Positions 35,196-45,581 of a DNA stretch of 64,000 nucleotides are shown here, piece by piece. Origin of the DNA: Lujinxingia vulgaris (GTDB lineage Bacteria; Myxococcota_A; Bradymonadia; Bradymonadales; Bradymonadaceae); NCBI RefSeq assembly GCF_007997005.1, contig NZ_VOSL01000002.1, forward strand, positions 62,001 through 126,000, given 5' to 3'. The notes under the pieces are model-generated. The model saw only the letters and a program-made list of their open reading frames with translations. It was not told the DNA's origin and did no database searches. Made by a program: the position numbers and the translations under genes. How positions within the stretch are numbered: the stretch's first letter is position 1; each line of letters starts with the position of its first letter.

Positions 35196-37328
35196 ATGAA
35201 TCTTCGGCAAATATTCGCTTCTTTTTTGATCTTCGCCACCACCCTGCCTGCCGCGGCGCTGCTCGGGGGCTGCACCGAGCCCCTGGTGGAGGCCGGCACG
35301 CCGGTGCTCACCCTCGATGTGCGCTCGGAGGAAACGTACACCGTGGGTGAGGATGTGATTCAGATCAACCTCACCGGCAGCGATCCGGGGGGCCTACCGC
35401 TGAGCTTCGCGGTGGCCGATAAGCCGGAGCGGGCGACCTTCCAGACGTTTAGCAACGCCGCGGTCTTCACCTGGGATCCCATCGCCAGCGACGCCACCGG
35501 CGAGGGCGCCCGTCGCCTGGTCTTCTCGGCGACGAACAGCGTGGGCAAGGTCGCCGAGCGGGTGGTGCACGTGCGCATCCTCTCCGGCAACGGTCAGCCC
35601 CGTTTTGTGAGCTCGCAGAGCGAACTTTATGACCCCCGCGGTGGCCAGCCTCTACGGCTGGAGGTGCGGGTGCGCGATGACGACTCCAACCAGGTCAGCC
35701 TCTCGATGCCGGCAGCGAGCGCCCCGCAGGGCGCGAGCTTTGAGCAGGTGGAGGCCTTTGAGGGCGTCTTCTCATGGCTTCCCACCCCGGCGCAGCTGCA
35801 GCAGCGCGCGCACACGGTGACCTTTGTGGCCGAGGACTTCGTGCATGAGCCGGTGAGCTTTGTGGTCACCATCATCGTGCAGCGCGCCGGGTCGTCGCCG
35901 ACCACCCCCTCCCAGGATCGCTGTGAGGTGGAGGGGCCTATTGTACACACCGCCCTGAGCACGCAGCGGGGCGTGGGCGACTATCTCATTGAGGCCGACA
36001 TCGCCGGGGGCTCCACCCGCTTCTCGGAGGTGGTGCTCTACTGGACGCTCGACGATCCTTTCAGTGAGAGCGCCGACTACCAGAGCCGCCCGATGACGCT
36101 GGAGGGCAAGGTCGCCCGCGCCTCCATCACCAACCCGCTCCCCGCACCCGGGGAGTCGCCGGTGGTCTCGTACACGATCTGCGCGGTGGAGGCCGAGCCG
36201 GCCTCCGAGGACGAGGCGGTGGTCTGCGCGCCGCCCTACACCTACTGGCGTTTTGCGGCCTATTCGCCCGATGCGAGCGGTTGCCGCGATGACGGCATCG
36301 ACTTGAGCACCCCGGCGCAGGCCGCCCCGATGGTGCGCGAGGATTACAGCGACCACCGCCTCTGTGCGAGCGCGGAGAAACATCATCGCGTGGAGGTCGC
36401 CGATGGCGAGGCGCTCGAAGTGGTGGTCGCGCACTCGCCGGGGACCGATCTGGAGCTGAGCTTTGTCGAAGGCAGCGCCAGCTTTGAGCGCGAGGGCTGC
36501 GACGGGCTGGCCATCGCGTTGCTCGATGAGCCGGGCACCTACGTGGTGCGCGCCCGCGGCGATGAGGCCGCCTACCACATCGGCGCCTACAGCCTGGAGC
36601 AGACCACCTGCGGGGATGCGGCCTACGAGCCCAACGACGCCGCGGCGCTGGCCACGTTGCTGACGGAGTCTTTTGTGGGGTTGAGCGATCTGGCCATCTG
36701 CGAAGAGGGGGATGTGGACCTCTACGCCGTGGAGCTCTTCGCCGGCGACGATCTGGAGGTCTTCGCCTCGTTCGCTCACGCCGAAGGCGACATCGACCTG
36801 ACACTTTATGCACCCGAGCAGTCCACGGCAGCTACCCTGGGTGAAGAGGGCGTGGCCAGCGCCTGGTCCAGCGATGATGATGAGGTGCTCAGCTACACGG
36901 CGACGACTTCGGGCTTTTATTACCTGCGCGTGGAGAGTGTTGAAGGACCTAACACCTACGACCTGGCGGTTGAGCGCATCTGCAACGACAGGGACGCCTT
37001 TGCCGGCAACCACGCCCTCCCGGATGCGGCCGCGCTGGAGTTGGACGTCTCCGAGCGTGCGCTGCAGCTCTGCAGCGACCTGGAAGACTGGTTCGCCATT
37101 GAGGTGGAGGCCGGCCAGAGCGTGCTGGGGCAGATGGTCATCAACCGGGGCAGCGCGCAGGATGTGCTGCTCGATGTCTTCAATGAGGGCGGCGGCCGGG
37201 TGGCCGTTGGCGAGGTGAGCACCCGCGCGGTGGATTTCGATTTTGAGGCTGCGGAGGCGGGCACCTATTACCTGGCCATCAGCGCGGAGGCGCCAGTGGA
37301 GTACGACCTGGATATCTTTGGGTTTTAG
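35196..37328 (+). CDS. lipoprotein with Ig-like and PPC-type beta domains
   Basis: 710 residues; lipobox LLGGC. The N-terminal 230 residues hold two Ig/cadherin-type modules (GDPGGLPLSFAV-like; VRVRDDDSNQVSLSM). Residues from about 380 hold three PPC-like beta-barrel modules with the recurrent pattern DLYAVELFAGDDLEV, FYYLRVES and TYYLAISA, typical of pre-peptidase C-terminal domains. No protease domain is present, so this is a surface-displayed accessory protein rather than an enzyme. Confidence 0.8.
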   Translation: MNLRQIFASFLIFATTLPAAALLGGCTEPLVEAGTPVLTLDVRSEETYTVGEDVIQINLTGSDPGGLPLSFAVADKPERATFQTFSNAAVFTWDPIASDATGEGARRLVFSATNSVGKVAERVVHVRILSGNGQPRFVSSQSELYDPRGGQPLRLEVRVRDDDSNQVSLSMPAASAPQGASFEQVEAFEGVFSWLPTPAQLQQRAHTVTFVAEDFVHEPVSFVVTIIVQRAGSSPTTPSQDRCEVEGPIVHTALSTQRGVGDYLIEADIAGGSTRFSEVVLYWTLDDPFSESADYQSRPMTLEGKVARASITNPLPAPGESPVVSYTICAVEAEPASEDEAVVCAPPYTYWRFAAYSPDASGCRDDGIDLSTPAQAAPMVREDYSDHRLCASAEKHHRVEVADGEALEVVVAHSPGTDLELSFVEGSASFEREGCDGLAIALLDEPGTYVVRARGDEAAYHIGAYSLEQTTCGDAAYEPNDAAALATLLTESFVGLSDLAICEEGDVDLYAVELFAGDDLEVFASFAHAEGDIDLTLYAPEQSTAATLGEEGVASAWSSDDDEVLSYTATTSGFYYLRVESVEGPNTYDLAVERICNDRDAFAGNHALPDAAALELDVSERALQLCSDLEDWFAIEVEAGQSVLGQMVINRGSAQDVLLDVFNEGGGRVAVGEVSTRAVDFDFEAAEAGTYYLAISAEAPVEYDLDIFGF

Positions 37329-37480
37329 GCGCCGAAGATGTGCGTCGCCCCGGTCTCCATGTGTGTTCGGCGGTCGCGCGCAGCGCGGTGGTGGCATCAC
37401 CCTTGATAGGCATTGCTGCGCTTTGAAAGGCGCGTCACACTGAGACTTCCCCTGACCCATCCGAGCTAAGGAGCGCGGCG

Positions 37481-38872
37481 ATGACGATCCGGCAAAACCC
37501 CCTCTGGCGAGCGTGTGCGCTGGCCCTGGTGCTGAGCGCTGCGGCCTGCGGCACCGAGTCGAATGAGAGCGAAGACGCCGATGTGCTGCTCGGTGATGAT
37601 GCCGGCGGCGAGGGCGTCGAAGACGCCGAGGGGAGCGCGGATGCGGGCGATGACGCGGGGCTGAGCGGGCCGACCTATTATTCGCATATCCGCCCGATGA
37701 TGGCGGCGCGCTGCAACGAGTGCCACATCGAAGACGCGATCGCGCCGATGGCGCTGGACTCCTACGAGGGCATCAAAGAGATGGGGCGGCTGGCGCTCGG
37801 GGCGATGGAGACCGGCGTGATGCCCCCCTGGCCGCCGGCCGAGGAGTGTGGCCCGCCGCTCAAGAACCGCCGGCATATCAGCCAGGAGGAGATCGCGCTC
37901 TTTCGTGAGTGGGTCGAGGCGGGTTACCCCGAGGGTGAGCCGAGCGATGCGCCTCCCCCCGAGCGCGACGAGAGCGCGCCGGTCTTTGACCGTGGCGAGC
38001 CCGATCTGACCCTGGACTGGGGCTTTGAGTATACGCCCGAGCCGCCGCTGGCCGAGGCGGTCGACGACTACCGCTGCTTTGTCATCGACCCCGAGCTCAA
38101 CGAGGATCAGTTCCTCAACGCCGTGCGCACTCGCCCCGGAAACACCCGGGTGGTGCACCACGCGCTGGTCTACTCGGTCTCTGAAGATCAGGCCGCGCGC
38201 CTGGAGCAGCTCGAGGCCGAGGATGAGCGCCCCGGCTACACCTGCTTTGGCGGGCCCCGCACCTCCGATCCCTGGCTGCTCTCGGGCTGGGTGCCCGGCA
38301 CCATGCCCCTGGAGTTTGAAGAGGGCCACGGCGTACGCATTGAGGCTGGCTCGAAGATCGTGGTGCAGATGCACTACAACACCGTCAATGACCCCGAGGG
38401 CAGCGATCGCTCCCTCTTCGATCTTTATTTTGTCGACCAGGAGGAGACCTCCCGCGTTACCGAGCTTGTGATCATCCCCCTGGCCGAGCTCGGACTGCAG
38501 ATCGAAGCCGGCGACCCCGATGCGGTCGCCGTGGAGGAGGGCCCCGAGATCCCGATCTCGCTGACCCTGCACGGGGTCGCCCCGCATATGCACCTACTGG
38601 GGAAGAGCATCAAAGTCACCGCCCAGACGGGCACCGGTGAGGTCTGTTTGATGGACATCCCCGACTGGGACTTCAACTGGCAGGGCTTCTACCTCTTTGA
38701 GGAGCCGCAGGTGCTGCGCTACCCGGTGACCCCTCGCCTGGAGTGCCGCTACGACAACTCCCCGGGCAATCAGCCCGACGGGCGCGCCCCGCAGGAGGTG
38801 CGCTGGGGCGAGGGTACCTACGATGAGATGTGCCTCAACTACTTTATTGTGGAGCGCCCTCCGGGGTTCTGA
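37481..38872 (+). CDS. copper type II monooxygenase-like lipoprotein with N-terminal haem motif
   Basis: 463 residues; lipobox AAAC, then an Asp/Gly-rich tether. A c-type haem motif CNECH near residue 78 lies in a cytochrome-like head (YYSHIRPMMAARC). The rest has the marks of the PHM/DBM-like copper-dependent monooxygenase fold: HHALV near residue 226, QMHYN near 296, and HMH in APHMHLLG near 369, plus many Cys in pairs. Expected to oxidise an unknown secreted substrate using ascorbate-like reductant, with the haem head as possible electron donor. Many Myxococcota carry such proteins. Confidence 0.82.
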   Translation: MTIRQNPLWRACALALVLSAAACGTESNESEDADVLLGDDAGGEGVEDAEGSADAGDDAGLSGPTYYSHIRPMMAARCNECHIEDAIAPMALDSYEGIKEMGRLALGAMETGVMPPWPPAEECGPPLKNRRHISQEEIALFREWVEAGYPEGEPSDAPPPERDESAPVFDRGEPDLTLDWGFEYTPEPPLAEAVDDYRCFVIDPELNEDQFLNAVRTRPGNTRVVHHALVYSVSEDQAARLEQLEAEDERPGYTCFGGPRTSDPWLLSGWVPGTMPLEFEEGHGVRIEAGSKIVVQMHYNTVNDPEGSDRSLFDLYFVDQEETSRVTELVIIPLAELGLQIEAGDPDAVAVEEGPEIPISLTLHGVAPHMHLLGKSIKVTAQTGTGEVCLMDIPDWDFNWQGFYLFEEPQVLRYPVTPRLECRYDNSPGNQPDGRAPQEVRWGEGTYDEMCLNYFIVERPPGF

Positions 38873-38921
38873 GCCTCGGGCGTTGAGAGACGTTGAGCAA
38901 ACATGCGATAGCGAGACGTTT

Positions 38922-39119
38922 GCGCGAGCGGCCTGCCACCCGGGGCCAGGGCAATCGCAAAGTGGGTTCCCACCACCCGCCACCGTAGGGGGACCCCTTG
39001 TGGGTCCCCGCCCTGGGAGTTCGGGAGGGGCACAAGACCCCTCCCTACGGATTGGGTGGGTTCTCCATAAAATGCCTTGTGGGACTTTGCGATTGCCCTG
39101 CACCCGGGGCCGCTCGCGC
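38922..39119. repeat. nested palindromic element (MITE/REP-like)
   Basis: Outer arms GCGCGAGCGGCC and its complement at the two ends, next inner arms AGGGCAATCGCAAAGT at 38948-38963 matched by the complement at 39084-39099, and inside them a third pair based on CCGTAGGG with CTTGTG runs. The whole interval would fold into one long stem with side arms. It is unlike the GACC-GGTC arrays. Confidence 0.6.
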
Positions 39120-39225
39120 TTTATGTTGCGCAAAACTTAGGGTAAGCCTGCCAGCTGTGCGCCGACCGGCCCCGTGCCCGACGCCGCGCACGCTTTGAAG
39201 ATCGCTTGAGACAGGCCCTACCACG

Positions 39226-40800
39226 ATGTGGACGATGCGAGACGAATTCGACCTGGAAGAAGACGGCCAGACCACCCCGGCGCTGATGACCCTGGAGGCG
39301 CTCTTGCCCCGCGGCCTCGAGGGGCTGACCCGCGAGCTGCGACGAGCGCTGGAGCGCGATAACTATTCGGAGGCGCTCAAGGTCGCCAACGCGCGCTACG
39401 CCGAGCAGGGCGCCACCGACCTGGAGGCGGCGCTGACCTATGCGATTTTGCTGGTCGGCCGTCAGCTCTGCGATGAGGCGCTCGGGGTGATCCGCCGCGC
39501 GCTGACCCACCACGCCCAGGATGTCTCCCTGCAGCTCAGCCAGGTTGAGGCCCTGATTGTGATGGGCGAGTTTGATGCGGCCACCGATCTGCTCGACGCG
39601 ATGGGTTCGGTGAGTACGGCGGAGCCGCGCCATCACGCCTTTATGGGCGATATGTACCTGGACATGGGCTCCGAAGACGAGGCGATGGACTGCTACCGCC
39701 AGGCGGTCGACCGCGGCGTGGAGGCCGTCGATGTGGCCTTCCGGCTGGGGCACCTGCTCTTTGATCGCGAGGAGTTCGATGAGGCCGCACATTATTTCGG
39801 CATCGCCGCGCGCCAGGCTGTCGATAACCCGATGGTCTGGGAGATGGCGGCCACGGCCTACTTTGAGGCCGGCCGCGTTGAGGATGCGGCCTACGCCTTT
39901 AAACGCGTGCTTCAGGAAGATCCCGAGAATACCTCGGCCTGGCTCTACCTGGGGCTCTGCCATCAGGTGAACCAGGACTTTGAAGACGCCGTCGACGCCT
40001 TTGAAGAATATGTCGAGTTGGAACCGGAGAGCGCGGTGGGCTGGGGGCAACTCGGCCAGTCGCATCTTCTGCTGGGGCAGCATGAGCAGGCGCTGCGCAG
40101 CTTTGAGGAGGGCGTCAAACACGCCGGCGACGACGTCACCATGCTCAACGGCGCCACGATGGCCGCCTACCAGAGCGGGGACACCGAGGCGGCCGAGCGC
40201 TGGGCGCGCCGCGCCATCGAGGTCGGCCCGGAGAATATGGAGGCGCAGTACAACCTGGGTGTGCTCTTGCTGGAGCGCCGCCGGGTCAAAGAGGCGCGCC
40301 TGGTCCTGGAGCAACTTCTGGAGCAGGAGCCGCCCGACAGCGCCTCGGCCGTCGGCGCCCTGGCGGTCGCCGAGCTCATTGACGGGCAGCGGGCCTCGGC
40401 GTTTGAACATATCGAGGAGGCGCAACGTCTGGGTGTAGACGCCGAGTGGCTCGGGGCGTTTGCCGAAGAGCTCTTGAAGCTCGAAGGCGGCACCCCGGCC
40501 CGGACTTTTTTGCAAAACGCCACCAGCGGCGATGAGCGTTGGCCCTCGGTGCGCGCGATGCTCGCCTTTGTCTGCGCCTCGATCGCCGGTGAGGGCGAGC
40601 GCACGGGCGAGTTTTCCTCCTCCTTTGTGGAGGAGCTGGAGCGCACTCCGGAGGTCGTGCCGATGATGTGGGACTTTGAGTCCTGGGAAGCCGTCGCGAT
40701 GCGACTTCAGGGCGACGACGCCCGGGTCTTCTCAAAGATGCTCGCGGTGGTCGAAGGGCGTCGCACGCTGGCGCAGGTCGCCGAGAGCATCCGTCGCTGA
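39226..40800 (+). CDS. TPR-repeat cytoplasmic protein
   Basis: 524 residues, no signal peptide. At least seven TPR-like units (AEPRHHAFMGDMYLDMGSEDEAMDCYRQ, given as HHAFMGDMYLDMGSEDEAM; LGLCHQVNQDFEDAVDAFEEY; LGQSHLLLGQHEQALRSFEEG). Start is ATG 39226 or 39235; no strong ribosome site. Placed 38 bp upstream of the VWA-like lipoprotein, possibly one transcript. TPR arrays mediate protein contacts; no partner is evident. Confidence 0.75.
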   Translation: MWTMRDEFDLEEDGQTTPALMTLEALLPRGLEGLTRELRRALERDNYSEALKVANARYAEQGATDLEAALTYAILLVGRQLCDEALGVIRRALTHHAQDVSLQLSQVEALIVMGEFDAATDLLDAMGSVSTAEPRHHAFMGDMYLDMGSEDEAMDCYRQAVDRGVEAVDVAFRLGHLLFDREEFDEAAHYFGIAARQAVDNPMVWEMAATAYFEAGRVEDAAYAFKRVLQEDPENTSAWLYLGLCHQVNQDFEDAVDAFEEYVELEPESAVGWGQLGQSHLLLGQHEQALRSFEEGVKHAGDDVTMLNGATMAAYQSGDTEAAERWARRAIEVGPENMEAQYNLGVLLLERRRVKEARLVLEQLLEQEPPDSASAVGALAVAELIDGQRASAFEHIEEAQRLGVDAEWLGAFAEELLKLEGGTPARTFLQNATSGDERWPSVRAMLAFVCASIAGEGERTGEFSSSFVEELERTPEVVPMMWDFESWEAVAMRLQGDDARVFSKMLAVVEGRRTLAQVAESIRR

Positions 40801-40838
40801 GCCTTCAAGGGCTCGGCCGAAGTTTTGGAGGAGCAACG

Positions 40839-41978
40839 ATGGTCAGCCGCCGATTTCCGATGCGATCTTTGATCGCCGCCCTCATGCTGGCGCTGAGCGC
40901 GCCGGGGTGCACCGAGCCCAACCCCGCCTACCAGGGCGATCCGCTCCTTCCCGAGGAGTGCCGCGCGGGCATTGAGCGCAGCGAGCTCTTCGATCGTTTT
41001 GAGCGCCCGGAGCTCCTCGATGTGCTCGTGGTGATGGACAACGCCGGCGAGATGCAGGCCTACCAGCGGGCGATGGCCGAGGCGATGCCGGGCTTTCTGG
41101 AGCGCCTGGAGGGTGAGGGCGGCCTCGATGTGCAGGTGGGCGTGGTGACGACCGATGCGCGCGACGGCGCGGGCCTGGCGCCGATCGTACGCGACGTGGA
41201 GGGCTGCGAAGACAACACCCTCCAGGTGGCCTACTCCGGCACCGAGGGCTGGGTGCGCGCTGCCGCCTGCAATGTGCAGCAGGGCGAAGATGGCGATGGG
41301 TTTCAGCAGGCCCTCGACGTCATTGAGACCAACGTGCTCGGGAACGCCTCGGCGCTGCGCGCGTTTCGTCGAGAGGAGGCGCGCCTGCTGATTCTCGTGG
41401 TGAGCAACGAAGATGATTGCTCCGGCGCCCCCCCCGGTGGTGAGGGTGCCAGCCGCGATGTCTGCGCCTGGAGCGCCGAGGATCGGCGCGAGGTCGCCCC
41501 GCTGGTCGAGGAGCTGCTCGCCAGCAGCGAGAGCCCCGAGGGCATCTCCTTTGCCGTGATCAGCGGCCCGCCCTCCGGCGTGAGTTATGAAGATGGCGAG
41601 GTGGTGCGCTCGGTCTGTCGCAGCACGCTGGGCGCGGCCTACCCCGGAAACCGCCTCTACCAGACAGTGGAAGCCTTCGGGGCGCGTGGCGTCTTCACAA
41701 GCGCCTGCACGCTCGACTTCTTCGACCAGCTCGACCTCATCGCTGACCGGCTCGCGCTGACCAGCTCAGTGACCTTATGCGCCTCCGAGCCGATGGCCCA
41801 TGAGCCCCTGGAGGTGCTCGGGTTGACCGAAGATGGCCAGGAAGCGGTGATCGGCTTCGGCTCAGGCTTTGTGTTTCTGGGGCCGGTGGAGGGCTGCGAC
41901 AATGGCGCGCTCTCGCTCAAACGCCAGGGCCTGGAGGATATCGTTGAGGTGAGCACGCGCTACTGCGCGCTGCCTTAA
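40839..41978 (+). CDS. VWA-like lipoprotein with degenerate MIDAS
   Basis: 379 residues; GGAGG seven bases before the ATG; lipobox SAPGC. The domain resembles von Willebrand factor A modules of Myxococcota lipoproteins, whose first MIDAS element reads DVLFVVDNSGSM. Here it is DVLVVMDNAGEM, so both Ser are lost, and metal binding through this motif is doubtful. Later strands (DVQVGVVTTDA; ARLLILVVSNEDDCSG) and Cys pairs match the family. It probably still binds proteins without metal dependence. Confidence 0.72.
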   Translation: MVSRRFPMRSLIAALMLALSAPGCTEPNPAYQGDPLLPEECRAGIERSELFDRFERPELLDVLVVMDNAGEMQAYQRAMAEAMPGFLERLEGEGGLDVQVGVVTTDARDGAGLAPIVRDVEGCEDNTLQVAYSGTEGWVRAAACNVQQGEDGDGFQQALDVIETNVLGNASALRAFRREEARLLILVVSNEDDCSGAPPGGEGASRDVCAWSAEDRREVAPLVEELLASSESPEGISFAVISGPPSGVSYEDGEVVRSVCRSTLGAAYPGNRLYQTVEAFGARGVFTSACTLDFFDQLDLIADRLALTSSVTLCASEPMAHEPLEVLGLTEDGQEAVIGFGSGFVFLGPVEGCDNGALSLKRQGLEDIVEVSTRYCALP

Positions 41979-42024
41979 TTCGGCTCCCTCCTAACCTCCT
42001 GAAGGTCTCCTCAAAAGGGGCTGC

Positions 42025-42052
42025 TTGACTTCACTCGCCTGCGGTTTATCTT
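42025..42052 (+). promoter_or_regulatory. possible promoter of the superoxide dismutase gene
   Basis: TTGACT at 42025-42030 and TATCTT at 42047-42052 with 16-bp spacing, giving a leader of about 165 nt before the start codon. Confidence 0.35.
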
Positions 42053-42222
42053 CGCGCTTGCTTTGACGCCGGCTCCCGGCGCGTCGCGCCGAGGGATCGG
42101 GGCGATCCGCCGCTCTCGGGCTCGCTTTTTTAGCGGCGCGGGCGACGCTGCAGCCGGCGCTTTATGGCGCTGAGAATGCACCTTTTACTGACCGCAATGA
42201 CCCTACTTTCAGGAGGTTCTTC

Positions 42223-42846
<624 letters not shown>

Positions 42847-42854
42847 ACCAGGCC

Positions 42855-42938
42855 GCGCCGCCCTTCGGGCGGCGCTTGCTGACAGCGCAGGACCGACAGC
42901 GCCCGCGCCCCGAAACTCGGGGCGAGGGCGTTTTTTTT
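42855..42938 (+). terminator. double terminator after superoxide dismutase
   Basis: A perfect hairpin GCGCCGCCC-TTC-GGGCGGCGC at 42855-42875 and a second stem at 42900-42930 (GCCCCGA with TCGGGGC plus an outer CGCCC/GGGCG) ending in a run of eight T at 42931-42938. Confidence 0.9.
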
Positions 42939-43145
42939 GCCCGGAAGCGCTCATCTCCAACGCGGCGTGGCGCGCCGCAGCCCGCGCGCCAAGCCAACCT
43001 CGTCGAGGTCGGTCGAAGATCTCGAATGACGATCCGACTGAATGCCCGCGGGAAGCATGGCGTCTCTGAGGATGTTGGGCGTGGAGGGCCGTTGCGCGTA
43101 TGCTGCGCGAGTTGCCCTCCCGACATCCCGAACCCGGAGTCGCCG

Positions 43146-43952
43146 ATGAAGCACCCGATCACGATCAGCGCCGCGGCCGCGGCTTTTCTTTTCGCTCTGA
43201 CGCCCGCGTTTGCCCAGGAGCGCGCACCGAACGCCAGCGAGGCTGAAGCGTCTCAGAAGGGCGCCTCGGAGACCGGCGCCGAGGTCATCGATCCGGCGCC
43301 TTTTGAGGCGCTTCTGGAGCGCTATGTCGACGCCCGTGGCCAGGTCGACTACGCCCGCTGGCATGCCAGCGAGGAAGACCGTCGGCGTTTGAATGAGGTC
43401 GTCGAGGCCATCGGCCAGGCCAGCGTGGAGGGCAAAAGCGCTGACGCTCGCCTGGCCTTCTACATCAACGCCTACAACGCGCTGGTGCTCCACGCCGTGC
43501 TGGAGCGCTGGCCGGTAGAGAGCGTGATGAAGGTCGAGGGGTTCTTCGACAAGGTCAAACACCGCGTGGCCGGCCAGTCGCTCACCCTTGATGAGCTGGA
43601 GCACAGCCGGGTGATCCGCGCGCAGTTCGATGAGCCGCGCATTCATTTTGTGCTGGTCTGTGCGGCGAAGAGTTGCCCGCGGCTGCGTCAGGAGCCGATG
43701 CGCGCGGCCACCCTGGAGCGCCAACTCGACGCGGCGACCCGCGAGTTCGTTCCGGCCGCCACGCGCCGCACCGAGTCCGGTGTGGAGACGAGCCAGCTCT
43801 TTAACTGGTTTGCCGAAGACTTTGTAAAATCGGCCGGCTCGGTGCAGGCCTACCTCTTGCGCTACGTGCGCAACTCTGAGCTTCGAGAGGCCCTGGAAGC
43901 CGGCGCCGAGGTGAGCTTCTCGGAGTACGACTGGGCGATCAACGCCCGCTGA
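43146..43952 (+). CDS. exported DUF547 protein
   Basis: 268 residues from the ATG at 43146; the open frame upstream is a shadow of the terminator region. Signal peptide ending PAFAQ. The DUF547 core is clear: VDYARWHA, AFYINAYNALVLHAVL, and HFVLVCAAKSCPRL with the conserved Cys, ending YVRNSELREAL. Found in many bacteria as a periplasmic protein of unknown function. Confidence 0.88.
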   Translation: MKHPITISAAAAAFLFALTPAFAQERAPNASEAEASQKGASETGAEVIDPAPFEALLERYVDARGQVDYARWHASEEDRRRLNEVVEAIGQASVEGKSADARLAFYINAYNALVLHAVLERWPVESVMKVEGFFDKVKHRVAGQSLTLDELEHSRVIRAQFDEPRIHFVLVCAAKSCPRLRQEPMRAATLERQLDAATREFVPAATRRTESGVETSQLFNWFAEDFVKSAGSVQAYLLRYVRNSELREALEAGAEVSFSEYDWAINAR

Positions 43953-43960
43953 ACGCGGGC

Positions 43961-45574
43961 TTATTCGGCGGCGGGCTGCTCGACCTGCGCCGCTGCCGCC
44001 TCGCCATTGGCGGGCGTATCGGCGCCGGTCGCTGACGGGGCGCGAACCTGCTCGGGGAAGGCGCGCCACATGCCGGCGGCGGCGAAGAGACGCAGCACGA
44101 AACGATCTTCAAAGAGGTTGGCCCGAAGCTCATCCAGGTACTGAGTCGGGGTCTCGCTGGTGGCCAGGTACTCCAGGTAGGCCTGGCGCGTCTGCGGGTC
44201 GGTGCTTGCGCGGATGGCCTCGGGCAGCTCCCCATCGGAATCGACACGGAGCAAGAGGTAGGCGGCCAGGGCGGCGACCTCGGCGTTGTCGGAGGCCGCC
44301 AGCGCTTCCAGGCGCGGGCTCAGCGGGGCGACGATGAGCTCAAGCTCCGCCTCGTCGCGCAGCACCATCTGCAGGGTGCGCAGCGTCTCGGCGGCCTGCT
44401 CCTCGTTTTGCAGGCGCGCGCTCAGCGTCTCGCGCCAGTCCTCAGCAAATCGCGCGACGAGCTGGCCGGCGATGAGCTTCTGCGTCTCAAAATCATCAAT
44501 GCGCATCGCGCTGATCAGCGCGTCGGGCTGGGCGTCGTCGCGGGCGGCGTAGAGGTTGATCGCCGCGCGTCGTACCGGCTCGCGCGCATCGCGCATGGCG
44601 ATGCGCAAACTCACCGCCGCGTCGTCGGAGGGGTTGGTGGCCAGGGCGCTGAGCACCTCGATGGTCGGCTCCACCTCGGCGCCGCGCAGATACTCCTGGG
44701 CGCTGGCCACGTAGGTCTCATCGCCCAGCGCGGTCAGCCCCAGCGCGGCCACGCGCACGAGCTGCGGATCGATGCGGCGCTGCGGCAGCCCCAGCGTCTC
44801 GGCGTCATAGACGCCGGCGCGCTCCAGCAGGTCGGCGAAGGTCTCGCGGGCCAGCTCCGAGTGGGAGCGCACCAGAATGCGCCCGGCGTCCAGGCGGGCC
44901 TCCAGGGGCTGTTTGGGGTCGGCGAAGCGCTCGATGAACGCCTGAGCTCGATCGGGTTGGCCGGCCTCGGTGAGCCGGGCCAGGGCCATCGCGGCGATGT
45001 CCGGATCGGGATCTTCGACAAAGCCGCCGAGCTCCGGCAACGCGCTGCGCCTCAACGTCGTCTCATCGCCGGCTTCTTGCAGCGCCTCCACCGTGGCGTA
45101 AGGCCCGGCCTCAAAGGCCATGCGGCGCTGGCGCGGATCTTCGGCGCGCAGCGCGCGGCTGATCATCGTGCGCCGCAGCGTATCACTGCCCAGCTCCAGA
45201 GCGGTGGCCACGATCAGGCGTTTTTCGGGGTCGTCGGCGCGGTTGTAGTTGGCCATCGCCTCCTGGCGGGCGCGGGGATGATCGTGGAGGATCATCAGCC
45301 GAAGCGCCGCCACCCGCACCATCGGCGAGGGATCGTCGAGCAGGGGCTCGGCAAGCTCCACCACACGCGCATCGTTGATGAGCTCCAGCGCGCGCAGGGT
45401 CTCGGCGCGCACAAAGGGATCATCGCCCATCTCCAGCCCGCTGCGCAGGATGTTGTCGATGGTCTCCTTCTCTCCCTCGCGCAGGCTATCGGAGCTGCAG
45501 GCCATCATGATGGCGAGCAGCATCATGATCAGCGGGCGCAAGATGCGGGTATGACAGGTGAACGTAGCGTTCAA
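43961..45574 (-). CDS. HEAT-repeat lipoprotein
   Basis: 537 residues. The long open frame continues upstream, but that part overlaps the hydrolase gene. The most likely start is TTG at 45574, five bases after GAGG and inside the hydrolase stop region, giving signal peptide and lipobox (LLAIMMAC). An ATG pair at about 45523 is the alternative. The body is a regular helical repeat (VELAEPLLDDPSPMVRVAALRLMI; AVSLRIAMRDAREPVRRAAINLYAARDD, given as fragments) of HEAT type. It would be a periplasmic scaffold; the partner is unknown. Confidence 0.7.
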   Translation of the reverse strand: MNATFTCHTRILRPLIMMLLAIMMACSSDSLREGEKETIDNILRSGLEMGDDPFVRAETLRALELINDARVVELAEPLLDDPSPMVRVAALRLMILHDHPRARQEAMANYNRADDPEKRLIVATALELGSDTLRRTMISRALRAEDPRQRRMAFEAGPYATVEALQEAGDETTLRRSALPELGGFVEDPDPDIAAMALARLTEAGQPDRAQAFIERFADPKQPLEARLDAGRILVRSHSELARETFADLLERAGVYDAETLGLPQRRIDPQLVRVAALGLTALGDETYVASAQEYLRGAEVEPTIEVLSALATNPSDDAAVSLRIAMRDAREPVRRAAINLYAARDDAQPDALISAMRIDDFETQKLIAGQLVARFAEDWRETLSARLQNEEQAAETLRTLQMVLRDEAELELIVAPLSPRLEALAASDNAEVAALAAYLLLRVDSDGELPEAIRASTDPQTRQAYLEYLATSETPTQYLDELRANLFEDRFVLRLFAAAGMWRAFPEQVRAPSATGADTPANGEAAAAQVEQPAAE

Positions 45575-45581
45575 AGCGGCC

